Part shown: positions 8,394-16,690 of the stretch, piece after piece
How positions within the stretch are numbered: position 1 is the stretch's first letter
Layout of the letters: each line of letters opens with the position of its first letter
Assembly (NCBI GenBank): GCA_938005745.1
Contig: CALLMM010000040.1
Coordinates: 46,827 to 110,826, forward strand
Source of the DNA: an uncultured Chthonomonadales bacterium
GTDB lineage: Bacteria > Armatimonadota > Chthonomonadetes > Chthonomonadales > CAJBBX01
Length of the DNA stretch: 64,000 nt
Direction of reading: 5' to 3'
Position numbers and translations under genes: made by a program
Notes under the pieces: generated by a model
The model's database searches: none
Seen by the model: only the letters and a program-made list of their open reading frames with translations
What the model was told of the DNA's origin: nothing

Positions 8394-9369
8394 CCAGTAG
8401 CCGTTCCGTCTCCACCGCCAGCGCGCGGACGGCGGGATTGTCGGGAGCGATCTGCAGCGCGCGGCGCAGGAGAGGCACCGACTCCTCTGCGCCGCCGTAC
8501 CGGTTATTCAGGCTCGCCAGTTCCAGCAGGGCATTGAGATCGGGGGGATCGGACAGCGCGCGCGAAGCGAGCGCGCTGCGCCGTTCGATCCGGGCATCCA
8601 CCTCTCTGAACCGGGCGAACCACTGCGCCACCTCCTTCCGGCGATCCTGCGCGCGGGCGCACATCGCCAGCGCATAGGCGGTCTCCGCGCGCCGCCGCTC
8701 CACCTCCGCCATGTTCTCCAGCTGCCGCAGCGTGCGTCTCCCCTGAAACAGCGTCTCCCAGGCGGTCTTCAGATAGGTCTCCGCCTCCGCGTACCGCCCC
8801 TGCCGCCGCATCGTCTTTCCCAGTTCGATCAGCGGAATCGGCATGCCGGGAGCCAGCTGCGCGGCGCGCTCCAGATGCGTTTTCGCCTCCTCGAGCGCGC
8901 CGGGTCGGTCGGAGAGCGCGCTCAGATAGGTTCCCAGATAGACCCGCGCCTTCGGATTATCGGGAGCAAGCTCCACTGCGCGGCGCGCCAGCTCTTCGGT
9001 GCGCGTCTGATCGCCCGCATCCTTGCGCGTCTGGATCAGCGCCATCAGGATCTCCACATCGTCGGGCGCGCGGCGGTATGCCTCCTCGAACGCCTCCGCC
9101 GCCTCCCGAAACTGACGCAAAGCCCAGTGATAGCGTCCGCGCGCCGCATGGGGTTCGGGATCGGCGGGGTCGAGCTTCGCGGCGCGCTCCCAGGCGGTTT
9201 TCGCGGCGGCGATATTGCCGCTGCTCAGGGCGGTCTGCGCCTCCGCGCAGGCGGCGCGGGAGGCGCGGCGGTCGCCGGCAGGCGCGGCGTCTCTGGCGTC
9301 GCACCCCGCTAGCAGGAGGAACAGGATCGCCAGCAGACACAGCGTATATCGCTCAACGTATCCGCGCAT
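8377..9369 (-). CDS. TPR-repeat lipoprotein
   Basis: A 330-residue protein from ATG 9369 with a signal peptide and lipobox 'LLLAGC' (Cys23), followed by about 280 residues of tetratricopeptide repeats (for example 'EPHAARGRYHWALRQFREAA', 'IPLIELGKTMRRQGRYAEAE'). TPR lipoproteins act as scaffolds at the membrane. The start overlaps the end of the upstream ASPIC/UnbV gene by 17 bases (ATGCGCGGATACGTTGA), so the two are translationally coupled. Pairs of TPR and CRTAC1/ASPIC genes recur in Acidobacteria, Planctomycetes and similar lineages. A longer frame starting at 9435 exists but would bury the signal peptide. Confidence 0.8.
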   Translation of the reverse strand: MRGYVERYTLCLLAILFLLLAGCDARDAAPAGDRRASRAACAEAQTALSSGNIAAAKTAWERAAKLDPADPEPHAARGRYHWALRQFREAAEAFEEAYRRAPDDVEILMALIQTRKDAGDQTRTEELARRAVELAPDNPKARVYLGTYLSALSDRPGALEEAKTHLERAAQLAPGMPIPLIELGKTMRRQGRYAEAETYLKTAWETLFQGRRTLRQLENMAEVERRRAETAYALAMCARAQDRRKEVAQWFARFREVDARIERRSALASRALSDPPDLNALLELASLNNRYGGAEESVPLLRRALQIAPDNPAVRALAVETERLLASPSP

Positions 9370-11140
9370 CACGCGCCGCTCCTTTCCCCTCGGTAATGAC
9401 CAGAAAAGCGTTGGTCGGAATGGGCTTCCCCGCAACCGTCCGGATGGTCTCGGTCGCGCCGCTGCTCCAGCGGATCTCGATGGAAGCGACCTCCTCCGAC
9501 GTCCCCAGCCCGAAATGCAGCCGCGGATCGCTGGAGGCGCAGTAGCTGTGGGAGGAGCGGCAGAACGCCGTCTGCGTCCTGCCTCCCGCCGTAACCCGCA
9601 CCCGCGCCCCGATCCCCTCCCGGTTGGACTTTGCGCCTACCAGCCGGATGGTCAGAAAACGGTGGCTGTCGGGAGAGACGTTCAGAAGCAGTTCCGCAGG
9701 ACGATCCAGATTGCAGGCGAGAAAGTCGAGCTTCCCGTCGTTGTTCACATCGCCGACCGCCAGTCCCCGCGTAACGGTGGGGCGGGTCGCGTCGCCTGCC
9801 TGCCCGGAGATATCCTCAAAGGTTGCGTCGCCCCGATTGCGATAGACGCCTTTCGGCTGCTCGTAGCGCACGCCCATATTCATCTGCTCGACGTCGGGAT
9901 TCACATGCCCGTTTCCGACGAAGAGATCCTGCCATCCGTCCCGGTCCAGATCGGCGAACGCCACGCCCCACGCCAGCCGGTGATAGGTGGGAGCCGCCAG
10001 CCCTGCCGCCCGTGTGCTGTGGGTAAAGAGGCTGGCTCCCTCGCTGCGAAACAGGGAGTTGGTCTGACCGGAGAAGTTCGTTACGTAGAGGTCTTCGCGT
10101 CCGTCGCCGTCGTAGTCCCCGACGGCGATCCCCATGCCGGAGTGCGCCTCGCCCTCCTCGCCGTAGGCGGCTCCCGCCTCGATGCCGGTCTCTTCAAACC
10201 TCCCGCCGCGATTATGGAACAGAAGGTTGGGGTTGAGGTCGTTGGCGACATAGAGATCCAGACGCCCGTCCAGATCGTAATCGAGCCAGACCGCGCCCAG
10301 ACCGCGCCCGCGTTTCGCCTGTATGCCCGTCTGCGCGCTCACATCCTGGAATTTACCGTTGCCGAGGTTTCGATAGAGCCGCCCGGTCTCCGGCTCATAC
10401 TGCGTCGGCGTGCAGTAGGCGCGCTGTCCGGCGCGATTGACGCAGATCGGATCGGTCTGCGGCGTCCAGATAACGTAGTGGCAGACATACAGATCGAGCC
10501 AGCCGTCGTTATCGTAGTCGCCCCATGCAGCGGAGGTCGCCCAGCGCGGTCCCCGGTCGGCATCGCCGACGCCCGCCTCGGCGGTTACATCCACAAACCG
10601 GCGGCTCCCGGGGGTCCCGCCCGGAACGCTCTTGAGCAGATGATTGCCGCCGTATGCCGTCAGATAGAGATCGGGATAGCCGTCGTTATTGTAGTCCGCG
10701 GCGGCGACGCCCTGAAGATAGCCGAAATCGCGATCCAGTCCCGCCTCCGCAGAGACATCGCGAAACCGAACCGCGCCCCCATCGGTCTCATTTCGATAGA
10801 GCCGGCTGGTCGGGCTCGGACCGGATGGAGCTGCGCCGGGAATCGGACCCGACTGCGCCAGAAACGCATCCAGTCGTCCATCTTGATCGTAGTCCAGCAG
10901 AGCGCAGCCGCCGGGCGTCGTCTCGATGAACTTGAACTGACCGCTCAATCCGGCGTCGTGCGTGAAATCTATTCCCGCTTCGGCGGCGATGTTGCGAAAG
11001 AGACCGGGGGAGGCAGGGGCAGGCGAAGGCGAGACACCGGACGGACCCGGCTCCGGCGCGTTCTGACAGCCCGTCAAGCCGATCAGAGAGAGGAGAAGAC
11101 CGCACAGCCCGAGCAGAAGGAGAGTGATTCTTGCGCGCAT
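9353..11140 (-). CDS. CRTAC1-like lipoprotein with FG-GAP/VCBS repeats and ASPIC/UnbV domain
   Basis: A 595-residue protein with signal peptide and lipobox 'IGLTGC' (Cys25). The body is a series of calcium-binding-type beta-propeller blades, each with a 'D.D.DG..D' loop ('DYDQDGRLDAFLA', 'DYNNDGYPDLYL', 'DYDNDGWLDLYVC', 'DYDLDGRLDLYVA', 'DYDGDGREDLYVT', 'DLDRDGWQDLFVG', 'DVNNDGKLDFLAC'). The ASPIC/UnbV domain ends the protein ('GIGARVRVTAGGRTQ' ... 'LGTSEEVASIEIRWSSGATE'). It is a surface or periplasmic protein of unknown biochemical role. A -10-like TATACT lies only 5 bases before ATG 11140 with no ribosome-binding site, suggesting a leaderless transcript. Confidence 0.85.
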   Translation of the reverse strand: MRARITLLLLGLCGLLLSLIGLTGCQNAPEPGPSGVSPSPAPASPGLFRNIAAEAGIDFTHDAGLSGQFKFIETTPGGCALLDYDQDGRLDAFLAQSGPIPGAAPSGPSPTSRLYRNETDGGAVRFRDVSAEAGLDRDFGYLQGVAAADYNNDGYPDLYLTAYGGNHLLKSVPGGTPGSRRFVDVTAEAGVGDADRGPRWATSAAWGDYDNDGWLDLYVCHYVIWTPQTDPICVNRAGQRAYCTPTQYEPETGRLYRNLGNGKFQDVSAQTGIQAKRGRGLGAVWLDYDLDGRLDLYVANDLNPNLLFHNRGGRFEETGIEAGAAYGEEGEAHSGMGIAVGDYDGDGREDLYVTNFSGQTNSLFRSEGASLFTHSTRAAGLAAPTYHRLAWGVAFADLDRDGWQDLFVGNGHVNPDVEQMNMGVRYEQPKGVYRNRGDATFEDISGQAGDATRPTVTRGLAVGDVNNDGKLDFLACNLDRPAELLLNVSPDSHRFLTIRLVGAKSNREGIGARVRVTAGGRTQTAFCRSSHSYCASSDPRLHFGLGTSEEVASIEIRWSSGATETIRTVAGKPIPTNAFLVITEGKGAARDARIR

Positions 11141-11145
11141 ACTTC

Positions 11146-11151
11146 AGTATA
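11146..11151 (-). promoter_or_regulatory. Candidate -10 box giving a leaderless transcript
   Basis: Read on the minus strand this is TATACT, followed by GAAGT and then ATG 11140. A start site about 7 bases downstream would fall at or next to the A of the start codon. No clear -35 box and no Shine-Dalgarno sequence are present. Confidence 0.4.
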
Positions 11152-11299
11152 TCACGCCGCGCAAGCGCCGAAAAGAGAGAACGGGACGCCGCCGGAAGCT
11201 CTTCAGGCGTATCGCCCGCCTGCGCTCCCTGCTCCGGGCGCATACAGGCGCACGCACTGAAAGCCCCGACGCCCCGACGGCATCCCGTTGCGCCAGCCG

Positions 11300-11545
11300 T
11301 TAAGCCAGGATATCCAGACGTCGTCCGGCGCCATCCGGCGCGGGAGTCGAAGGTTTCGTCCCGGCATTGGCGCCAGACAGCCTGACGCGGATCTGGTTGA
11401 GACGCTCGCTCAACTGCGAATCCAGTTCCTGAGCCAACTGCTGTTCACGCGCGACAGAAGGCGCAGGCGGCTTGGTCTCCTCGCCCGCGCGAACGATCCT
11501 CAGTCCCACCGGGGGACCGGAAGCGATTGGATCAGTGCCAGCCAT
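11300..11545 (-). CDS. Small hypothetical protein ending RRLDILA
   Basis: An 81-residue protein with an excellent ribosome-binding site (TAGGAGG, 4 bases before ATG 11545). It is charged and Pro-rich with one amphipathic helix in the middle ('REQQLAQELDSQLSERLNQI'). No signal peptide or known domain is visible. Its last residues, RRLDILA, resemble those of the next small gene upstream (SLLDIRA). I do not recognise the family. The good start signal and same-strand neighbours argue that it is real. Confidence 0.5.
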   Translation of the reverse strand: MAGTDPIASGPPVGLRIVRAGEETKPPAPSVAREQQLAQELDSQLSERLNQIRVRLSGANAGTKPSTPAPDGAGRRLDILA

Positions 11546-11672
11546 GTATCCTCCTACGCGATAGGTTCGTCCACCCGTAAGCGAACGCAGGCAACCCGAA
11601 TCGGCGCTGCCCCTGCGGCATGATGCTCAGGATGAGCGCTGGCTGACGCGCCCGGACGTGCTCTGTCGCACG

Positions 11673-11861
11673 CTACGCCCGGATATCGAGAAGGGAACTG
11701 ACCGCAGGCGTCACTGGCTGCAGCAGTCCCTCGCGAATGCGCTGTATCTGTCCAACCCGGTTGATCTGCGCCTGAAGTCGGGCGCGTTCAACCCGGTCGT
11801 TTGCGATCTGCTCCATCAGGCGTCGTGTCTGCGACCCGGCGCTCATGCTGACGGATGACAT
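11673..11861 (-). CDS. Very small hypothetical protein ending SLLDIRA
   Basis: A 62-residue protein from ATG 11861, chosen because GGGAGAGG lies at a sensible distance; a GTG two codons earlier is also possible. It is almost entirely one predicted helix rich in Arg and Gln ('LMEQIANDRVERARLQAQIN') with a C-terminal SLLDIRA. No domain is recognised. It probably shares a transcript with the 81-residue gene downstream, which ends in a similar tail. Confidence 0.42.
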   Translation of the reverse strand: MSSVSMSAGSQTRRLMEQIANDRVERARLQAQINRVGQIQRIREGLLQPVTPAVSSLLDIRA

Positions 11862-11989
11862 AGACACCCCTCTCCCGATGATACAGTGTTATAACCGATT
11901 CTGCCCGATTCGGCGTTCCGCCTGATCGGCAAAACTACCGGACTTGCGCCGCCGCACGCTGACAATAACGGTCGAACGTCCCCTATGCT

Positions 11990-12027
11990 GTCATGGCGAG
12001 GGAGCCGCAGCCGACCGAAGCAACCTC
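11990..12027 (+). repeat. REP-like dispersed element
   Basis: GTCATGGCGAGGGAGCCGCA followed by GCCGACCGAAGCAACCTC. It is a slightly diverged copy of the family seen at 403 and 3866, in the same orientation as the operon downstream. Confidence 0.7.
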
Positions 12028-12088
12028 GTCGTCTACTGGAGCGCCTGACTCCGGAGAAAACCGGTATCCGGCGCGTGAGAAATACTCA

Positions 12089-12117
12089 TTGACCCTTAAC
12101 GAAACTAACTGTATAAT
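12089..12117 (+). promoter_or_regulatory. Sigma70-type promoter of the DUF1553 operon
   Basis: TTGACC (12089-12094), a 17-base spacer and TATAAT (12112-12117). This is one of the best -35/-10 pairs in the window. It leaves a 5' leader of about 50 bases before ATG 12175. Confidence 0.75.
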
Positions 12118-12174
12118 CATTGCATCTCAATCATAACGAACCATCACTCGTTTCGCGAATCAGGGGGCGACCGT

Positions 12175-14895
12175 ATGAAGCCTTCGTCTCGATACCTGCC
12201 GATCATGCTGTCCTGCTTGACGGGACTGCTGCTGCTGTCGCCGGTAGTCCTGGCGCGCACGCAAAACCGACCGACGACCGCGACCGCGCAGACCGCACCG
12301 AAACCGATCTCTCGCAAGGAGATTCCCACCTCCCACTCGTCCCCGCCGAAGGGCATCGTCAGACCGCAGACCGCTGCGCCCGCCCCCCCGAAACCGACTG
12401 CCGCGAAGATCAGCCTGCGTGTGGAGCCGTCCGAGATACCGCTCTACGGACCGCGCGCGGAGGGGCGAATCGTAGCGACGGCGACCCTGCCGGACGGGAC
12501 TGCCGAGGATGTCAGCGCGCAGGCGACCCTTCAGAGCGAAAATCCGAAAGTCGCGAGGATCGGAGCGGACCGCATCCTGCGTCCGGTTTCAGACGGCGAG
12601 ACCGCGCTGACCGTCGCCTTTCAGGGGCAGACTGTGAGGGTGAAGGTCCGGGTGCAGGACGCGGGAAAGCGGATTCCGATGGACTTCGCCCGCGAGATTG
12701 TTCCGGCGCTGACCGCAAACGGCTGCAATCAGGGGACGTGCCACGGCTCTCAGTATGGAAAAGGCGGCTTTAAACTGTCGCTGCTCGGCGACGATCCCGC
12801 CTTCGACTACCACCAGATTATCAAGCAGGCGCGCGGTCGCCGCGTTCAGATGACCGATCCGGCGCGCAGCCTGCTGCTGCTGAAGCCCGTCCTCGGCGTT
12901 CCTCATGTCGGAGGCTTGCGCCTCAAGACCGACTCGCTGGACTACCGCAATATCCTCGCCTGGATTCAGGACGGCGCGCCCGCTCCCGGAACGGACGACC
13001 CGCAGGTGACGCGCATCGAGGTTCTGCCCGACCAGCGCACGCTCTCTCCGGGAAAGACGCAGACTCTCGTGGTGCGCGCGCACTATTCGGACGGAAAAAT
13101 CTACGATGTTACGCGCTGGGCGCGATTCACCACGCTCAACGACTCGATCGCCTCCGTCTCCCCGCAGGGGCTGGTCAGGGCGCTGCGACGGGGCGAGACC
13201 AGCATCATGGTGCGCTACAGCGGGCAGGCGACCGTCGCGAGAATGGCGGTTCCCTACGCGCAGATCGCCCGCTACCCGAAACTGCCCGAACATAACTTCA
13301 TAGACACCCACATCGTGCGGAAATGGAAGAATCTCGGTCTGCTTCCCTCGGAACTGAGCGACGACGCCTCCTTTATCCGCCGGGTCTTTCTCGATGTGAT
13401 CGGCACGCCTCCGACCCCGGAAGAGGTGCAGGCGTTTCTGGCGGACACCGCGCCAGACAAACGCGCAAAGCTGATTGACCGTGTGCTGGATCGCCCCGAA
13501 TACGCCGACTACTGGTCGCTGAAGTGGGGCGATCTGCTGCGCAGCAACCGCACCACGCTGGGCAGCAAGGGGATGTGGAGCCTGACCAACTGGATACGCG
13601 CCCAGCTTCGCGAGAACCGCCCCGCCGACCAGTTCGTATACGACCTGATCACCGCGCAGGGCAGCACCTTCACCAACGGTCCCGCTAACTACTACCGCGT
13701 CGCCAGCAACCCGCCCGATCTAGCGGAGACCACCTCGCAGGTCTTTCTGGGCGTGCGCCTGCAGTGCGCGAAATGCCACAACCACCCCTTCGAAAAGTGG
13801 ACGATGTCCGACTACTACCGGTTCTCCGCCTTCTTTGCCCGCGTGGGACAGAAGGGAAGCCAGGAGTTCGGCGTCTTCGGCGGGGAGAACGTCGTGCGGC
13901 TCAACAACGGGGGCGAGGTCTACCACCCGAAAAGCGGCGCGCTGATGAAGCCGGCTCCCCTCGGCGGATACCCCGAGCGCATGAAGCGGCGTGGCGCGCA
14001 GACCGCGCAGTTGACCGATCCGGAGCCGGATGCCGGCGGAGACCGGCGCGTCCTGCTGGCGGACTGGATTACAAAAGACAACATCCTCTTCGCCCGCAAT
14101 ATCGTTAACCGCTACTGGGGCTACCTGATGGGACGCGGGCTGGTTGAGCCGATTGACGACCAGCGTATCACCAATCCGCCCACCAACCCGGAACTGCTGG
14201 ACGCGCTGGCAAAGGACTTCATGGACAACGGCTACGACATCAAGCGGCTGATCCGCACCATCTGCAACTCGCGCGTCTATCAGCTCAGTTCGCAGCCGAC
14301 GCCCGCAAACAGAGCGGACACGCTCTTCTACACGCACCACCCGATCAAACGCCTGCCGGCCGAAGTGCTGCTCGATCTGGTGAACTTTGCCACCGGCACG
14401 CAGGAGAAGTTCGACGGCTTGCCGCTGGGCTATCGCGCCATTCAACTGCCCGATCCGCAGATCAACTCCTACTTCCTGGACACCTTCGGGCGCGCGCCGC
14501 GCGTCATCGCCTGTGAGTGCGAACGCCCCGCCGAGCCGAACATGACCCAGGCGCTGCACCTGATGATGGGCGAGATGGTCAACCGAAAGGTCCAGAGCGA
14601 CAACGCCGTCGTCGCGAAGATGATCCAGGAGAAGCGGTCCGATCGGGAGATCATCGAGCGGCTCTATCTGCTGGCGCTGGCGCGTCCGCCCCGCAGCGAG
14701 GAGATGGAGAGCGCGCTGCGAATCATACGGGATTTTCAGGAGCGTCCGGCAAAGCTGCCCGCACAGCCCAACGCTCTGATCCCGCAGGTCGCCGTGCAGC
14801 GAAAGCCCGAACTCAGGGAGCGCGACCGACGCACGGCTTTAGAGGACATCCTGTGGGCGTTGTTGAACAGTAAGGAGTTTGTGTTCAATCGTTAG
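12175..14895 (+). CDS. PSCyt1/DUF1549/DUF1553 protein with Ig-like domains
   Basis: A 906-residue exported protein with signal peptide (about 1-30). Residues about 78-165 and 280-365 are bacterial Ig-like group 2 domains. Between them is a PSCyt1-type haem motif CNQGTCH (Cys184, Cys189, His190; CX4CH spacing). DUF1549 spans about 370-560 ('FIRRVFLDVIGTPPTPEEV') with a second motif CAKCH near 531-535 in 'CAKCHNHPFEKW'. DUF1553 spans about 610-890 ('NIVNRYWGYLMGRGLVEP'). It ends in the usual 'ALLNSKEFVFNR'. These proteins are abundant in Planctomycetes and relatives and are usually followed directly by a DUF1501 gene; here a TIR-ATPase lies between. Function is unknown; a role in extracellular breakdown of complex substrates is often suggested. 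Confidence 0.88.
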   Translation: MKPSSRYLPIMLSCLTGLLLLSPVVLARTQNRPTTATAQTAPKPISRKEIPTSHSSPPKGIVRPQTAAPAPPKPTAAKISLRVEPSEIPLYGPRAEGRIVATATLPDGTAEDVSAQATLQSENPKVARIGADRILRPVSDGETALTVAFQGQTVRVKVRVQDAGKRIPMDFAREIVPALTANGCNQGTCHGSQYGKGGFKLSLLGDDPAFDYHQIIKQARGRRVQMTDPARSLLLLKPVLGVPHVGGLRLKTDSLDYRNILAWIQDGAPAPGTDDPQVTRIEVLPDQRTLSPGKTQTLVVRAHYSDGKIYDVTRWARFTTLNDSIASVSPQGLVRALRRGETSIMVRYSGQATVARMAVPYAQIARYPKLPEHNFIDTHIVRKWKNLGLLPSELSDDASFIRRVFLDVIGTPPTPEEVQAFLADTAPDKRAKLIDRVLDRPEYADYWSLKWGDLLRSNRTTLGSKGMWSLTNWIRAQLRENRPADQFVYDLITAQGSTFTNGPANYYRVASNPPDLAETTSQVFLGVRLQCAKCHNHPFEKWTMSDYYRFSAFFARVGQKGSQEFGVFGGENVVRLNNGGEVYHPKSGALMKPAPLGGYPERMKRRGAQTAQLTDPEPDAGGDRRVLLADWITKDNILFARNIVNRYWGYLMGRGLVEPIDDQRITNPPTNPELLDALAKDFMDNGYDIKRLIRTICNSRVYQLSSQPTPANRADTLFYTHHPIKRLPAEVLLDLVNFATGTQEKFDGLPLGYRAIQLPDPQINSYFLDTFGRAPRVIACECERPAEPNMTQALHLMMGEMVNRKVQSDNAVVAKMIQEKRSDREIIERLYLLALARPPRSEEMESALRIIRDFQERPAKLPAQPNALIPQVAVQRKPELRERDRRTALEDILWALLNSKEFVFNR

Positions 14896-14925
14896 AACAG
14901 ATTCAGGCAAGCGTGGAGCAATCAT

Positions 14926-16653
14926 ATTTCTGCAGAAGTCTTTATCAGCTACTCCCGGAAAGATATGGAGCGGGTACAGTCGTTCGTCCAGCGTCTGGAG
15001 ACGGCTGGCGTCTCCGTCTGGATAGATCAGGGGAGCATTGACGCCGCGCAGCAATGGCGCGAGAGGATCGTCAAGGCGATTGTCGAATGCAAGGTGTTGA
15101 TCCTGCTGGCTTCGCGCAACTCGGTCAACTCGGTGCATGTCAATCGCGAGGTCGCCATCGCCTCGGATCGCGACAAGCATATCATTCCGATCTATCTGGA
15201 GCCGGTCGCGCTGCCCCCGGCGATGGAGTACCATATCGCCGGTCTACAGCATATCTCGTTGGATCCGGAGGAGGGCGACAAGCCGATTCATAAGGTGCTG
15301 CGCTCGCTGTCCGGTTTCGGCGTGCGCGTCAGGTCGCAGGAGGCGGAAGCGGCAGGCGGATCGGAGCAGTTTGTCAATCCCTACAACTTTGCGACCGCCG
15401 CCAAGGACGAGATGTTCAAGGGGCGCGAGCGAGAGATCGTTCAGCTTCTGGATGCGATCGAGAGCGGCACGCATACCTGCGTGCTGGGGCTGCAGCGCAT
15501 CGGGAAGACCTCGCTGGTGCTGGAGGCGCTGCAGGATCGGATCGAACAGCGCGAGAGCCTGCGGGATAACGTCCTGTTCGCCAGCCTGGACATCCAGCAG
15601 CTTGGCAGCGACGACGTCACCTACAAGGAGCTTTTCCAGAGCATCATCCGGGCGATCTCCCGCAGGATTCCCTCTGCGGCGGGACTGCACAGCATCGAGA
15701 CGGAGACGGAGACGTTTCTCTCGGACGCGCAGCGTTACCAGAAGGGGCGCAAAGCCGATCTGCTCGCCGACTGTACGCGCCTGCTGGAGAGAATCGCGCT
15801 CTCCACCCCGCGCAAGATCGTGCTGTTCATAGATGAGTTTTCAGAACTGTGCCGGGTCATCGAGCGCAACGAGGGACTGTCGGCGAAGAACCCGACGCGC
15901 AACGCCAAACTGCACCCTTTTGAGATGCTGGTGGATGTGGCGCTGATGCGCTGGTTCAGCGCGCTGCTGAAGAACCAGTCGCTGCGTGACAGGCTGATCT
16001 TCATCTTCGCCATCCGTCCGTTCGTGATCGAGTACGACAGCCAGCATGAACTGAACGTGATGAAGCTGACCGCGCCGGTCTGCCTCTACTATCTGGACGA
16101 GAAGGCGGCGAAGGCGCTGATCACGGAGCCGCTGCGGGGCTATGTGAGTTATGAGGAGGGAGCGGTAGACTATCTCTATCGGCTGACCGCGGGACACCCC
16201 TATCTGATCCAGTTCATGCTCAAAGATGTTGTCAACCGCATCAAGCAGGACCGACGCAACATCATCGTCATCCGCGATATTCAGGATGTGGAGGAGCGGA
16301 TGATCTCCGAGGGACCGGCGTATGAGGCGCAGTTCGAGGTGCTGGATTCGGACTACAGCGTGGACGAGGTGATGAGCGTTCGGCGGCGCAGTCTGGGGCG
16401 TGGCGCGCTTTCGCTGGTCGCCAAACTGGGGGACGAGGCGCGGGAAGGCTGGGTGGACGAAGAGGAGTTGATACGCTCCCTGACCGCGCGGGGCACCCGC
16501 AAAGAGGACGTGGCGGGCATCCTCGCGCAGTTGAAGAGCGCGAAGATACTGGAAGATCGTGTGCGTGAGGGGAGGTTCTCGTTTCGGGTCAGCATTCCCC
16601 TGTTACGCAAGCGCTATGTACGCCAGAATATGTACCTGAAGCATTTCAAGTAG
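14926..16653 (+). CDS. TIR-domain AAA/STAND-like ATPase with winged-helix C-terminus, probable ATT start
   Basis: The frame opens after the upstream TAG (14893-14895, same frame). Translation from ATT 14926 gives 575 residues beginning 'SAEVFISYSRKD', the canonical first strand of a TIR domain. The first ATG (14965) would delete that strand. GGAG lies 7 bases before the ATT. The TIR domain (about 2-130) has 'VWIDQGSI', 'VLILLASRNSVNS' and the putative catalytic Glu75 in 'VNREV', so NAD hydrolysis is possible. The ATPase follows: 'FKGREREI', P-loop 'GLQRIGKTS' (near 190), Walker B 'VLFIDEFSEL' (near 300), and 'GHPYLIQFMLKD'. The last 80 residues look like a winged helix. Similar architectures act in antiphage defence or signalling; the position between two surface-protein genes is odd. 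Alternative: readthrough fusion or a mutated ATG. Confidence 0.8.
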   Translation: MSAEVFISYSRKDMERVQSFVQRLETAGVSVWIDQGSIDAAQQWRERIVKAIVECKVLILLASRNSVNSVHVNREVAIASDRDKHIIPIYLEPVALPPAMEYHIAGLQHISLDPEEGDKPIHKVLRSLSGFGVRVRSQEAEAAGGSEQFVNPYNFATAAKDEMFKGREREIVQLLDAIESGTHTCVLGLQRIGKTSLVLEALQDRIEQRESLRDNVLFASLDIQQLGSDDVTYKELFQSIIRAISRRIPSAAGLHSIETETETFLSDAQRYQKGRKADLLADCTRLLERIALSTPRKIVLFIDEFSELCRVIERNEGLSAKNPTRNAKLHPFEMLVDVALMRWFSALLKNQSLRDRLIFIFAIRPFVIEYDSQHELNVMKLTAPVCLYYLDEKAAKALITEPLRGYVSYEEGAVDYLYRLTAGHPYLIQFMLKDVVNRIKQDRRNIIVIRDIQDVEERMISEGPAYEAQFEVLDSDYSVDEVMSVRRRSLGRGALSLVAKLGDEAREGWVDEEELIRSLTARGTRKEDVAGILAQLKSAKILEDRVREGRFSFRVSIPLLRKRYVRQNMYLKHFK

Positions 16654-16690
16654 CCTCCGGGCATGTGACGCGCAATCGAGGAACCAACGT

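Larger units (their letters stand above)
11862..12174. other. Divergent intergenic region
   Basis: About 310 bases between the minus-strand small gene and the plus-strand operon at 12175. It contains a minus-strand TATAAC (11888-11893) that could serve the small gene, one REP-like element at 11990-12027, and a near-consensus plus-strand promoter at 12089-12117. Confidence 0.6.

Noticed and set aside
9215..11260. Plus-strand open frame of about 680 codons opposite the ASPIC/UnbV gene
   Set aside because: The minus strand has regular D-x-D-x-DG propeller motifs; the plus-strand translation has no recognisable domain.
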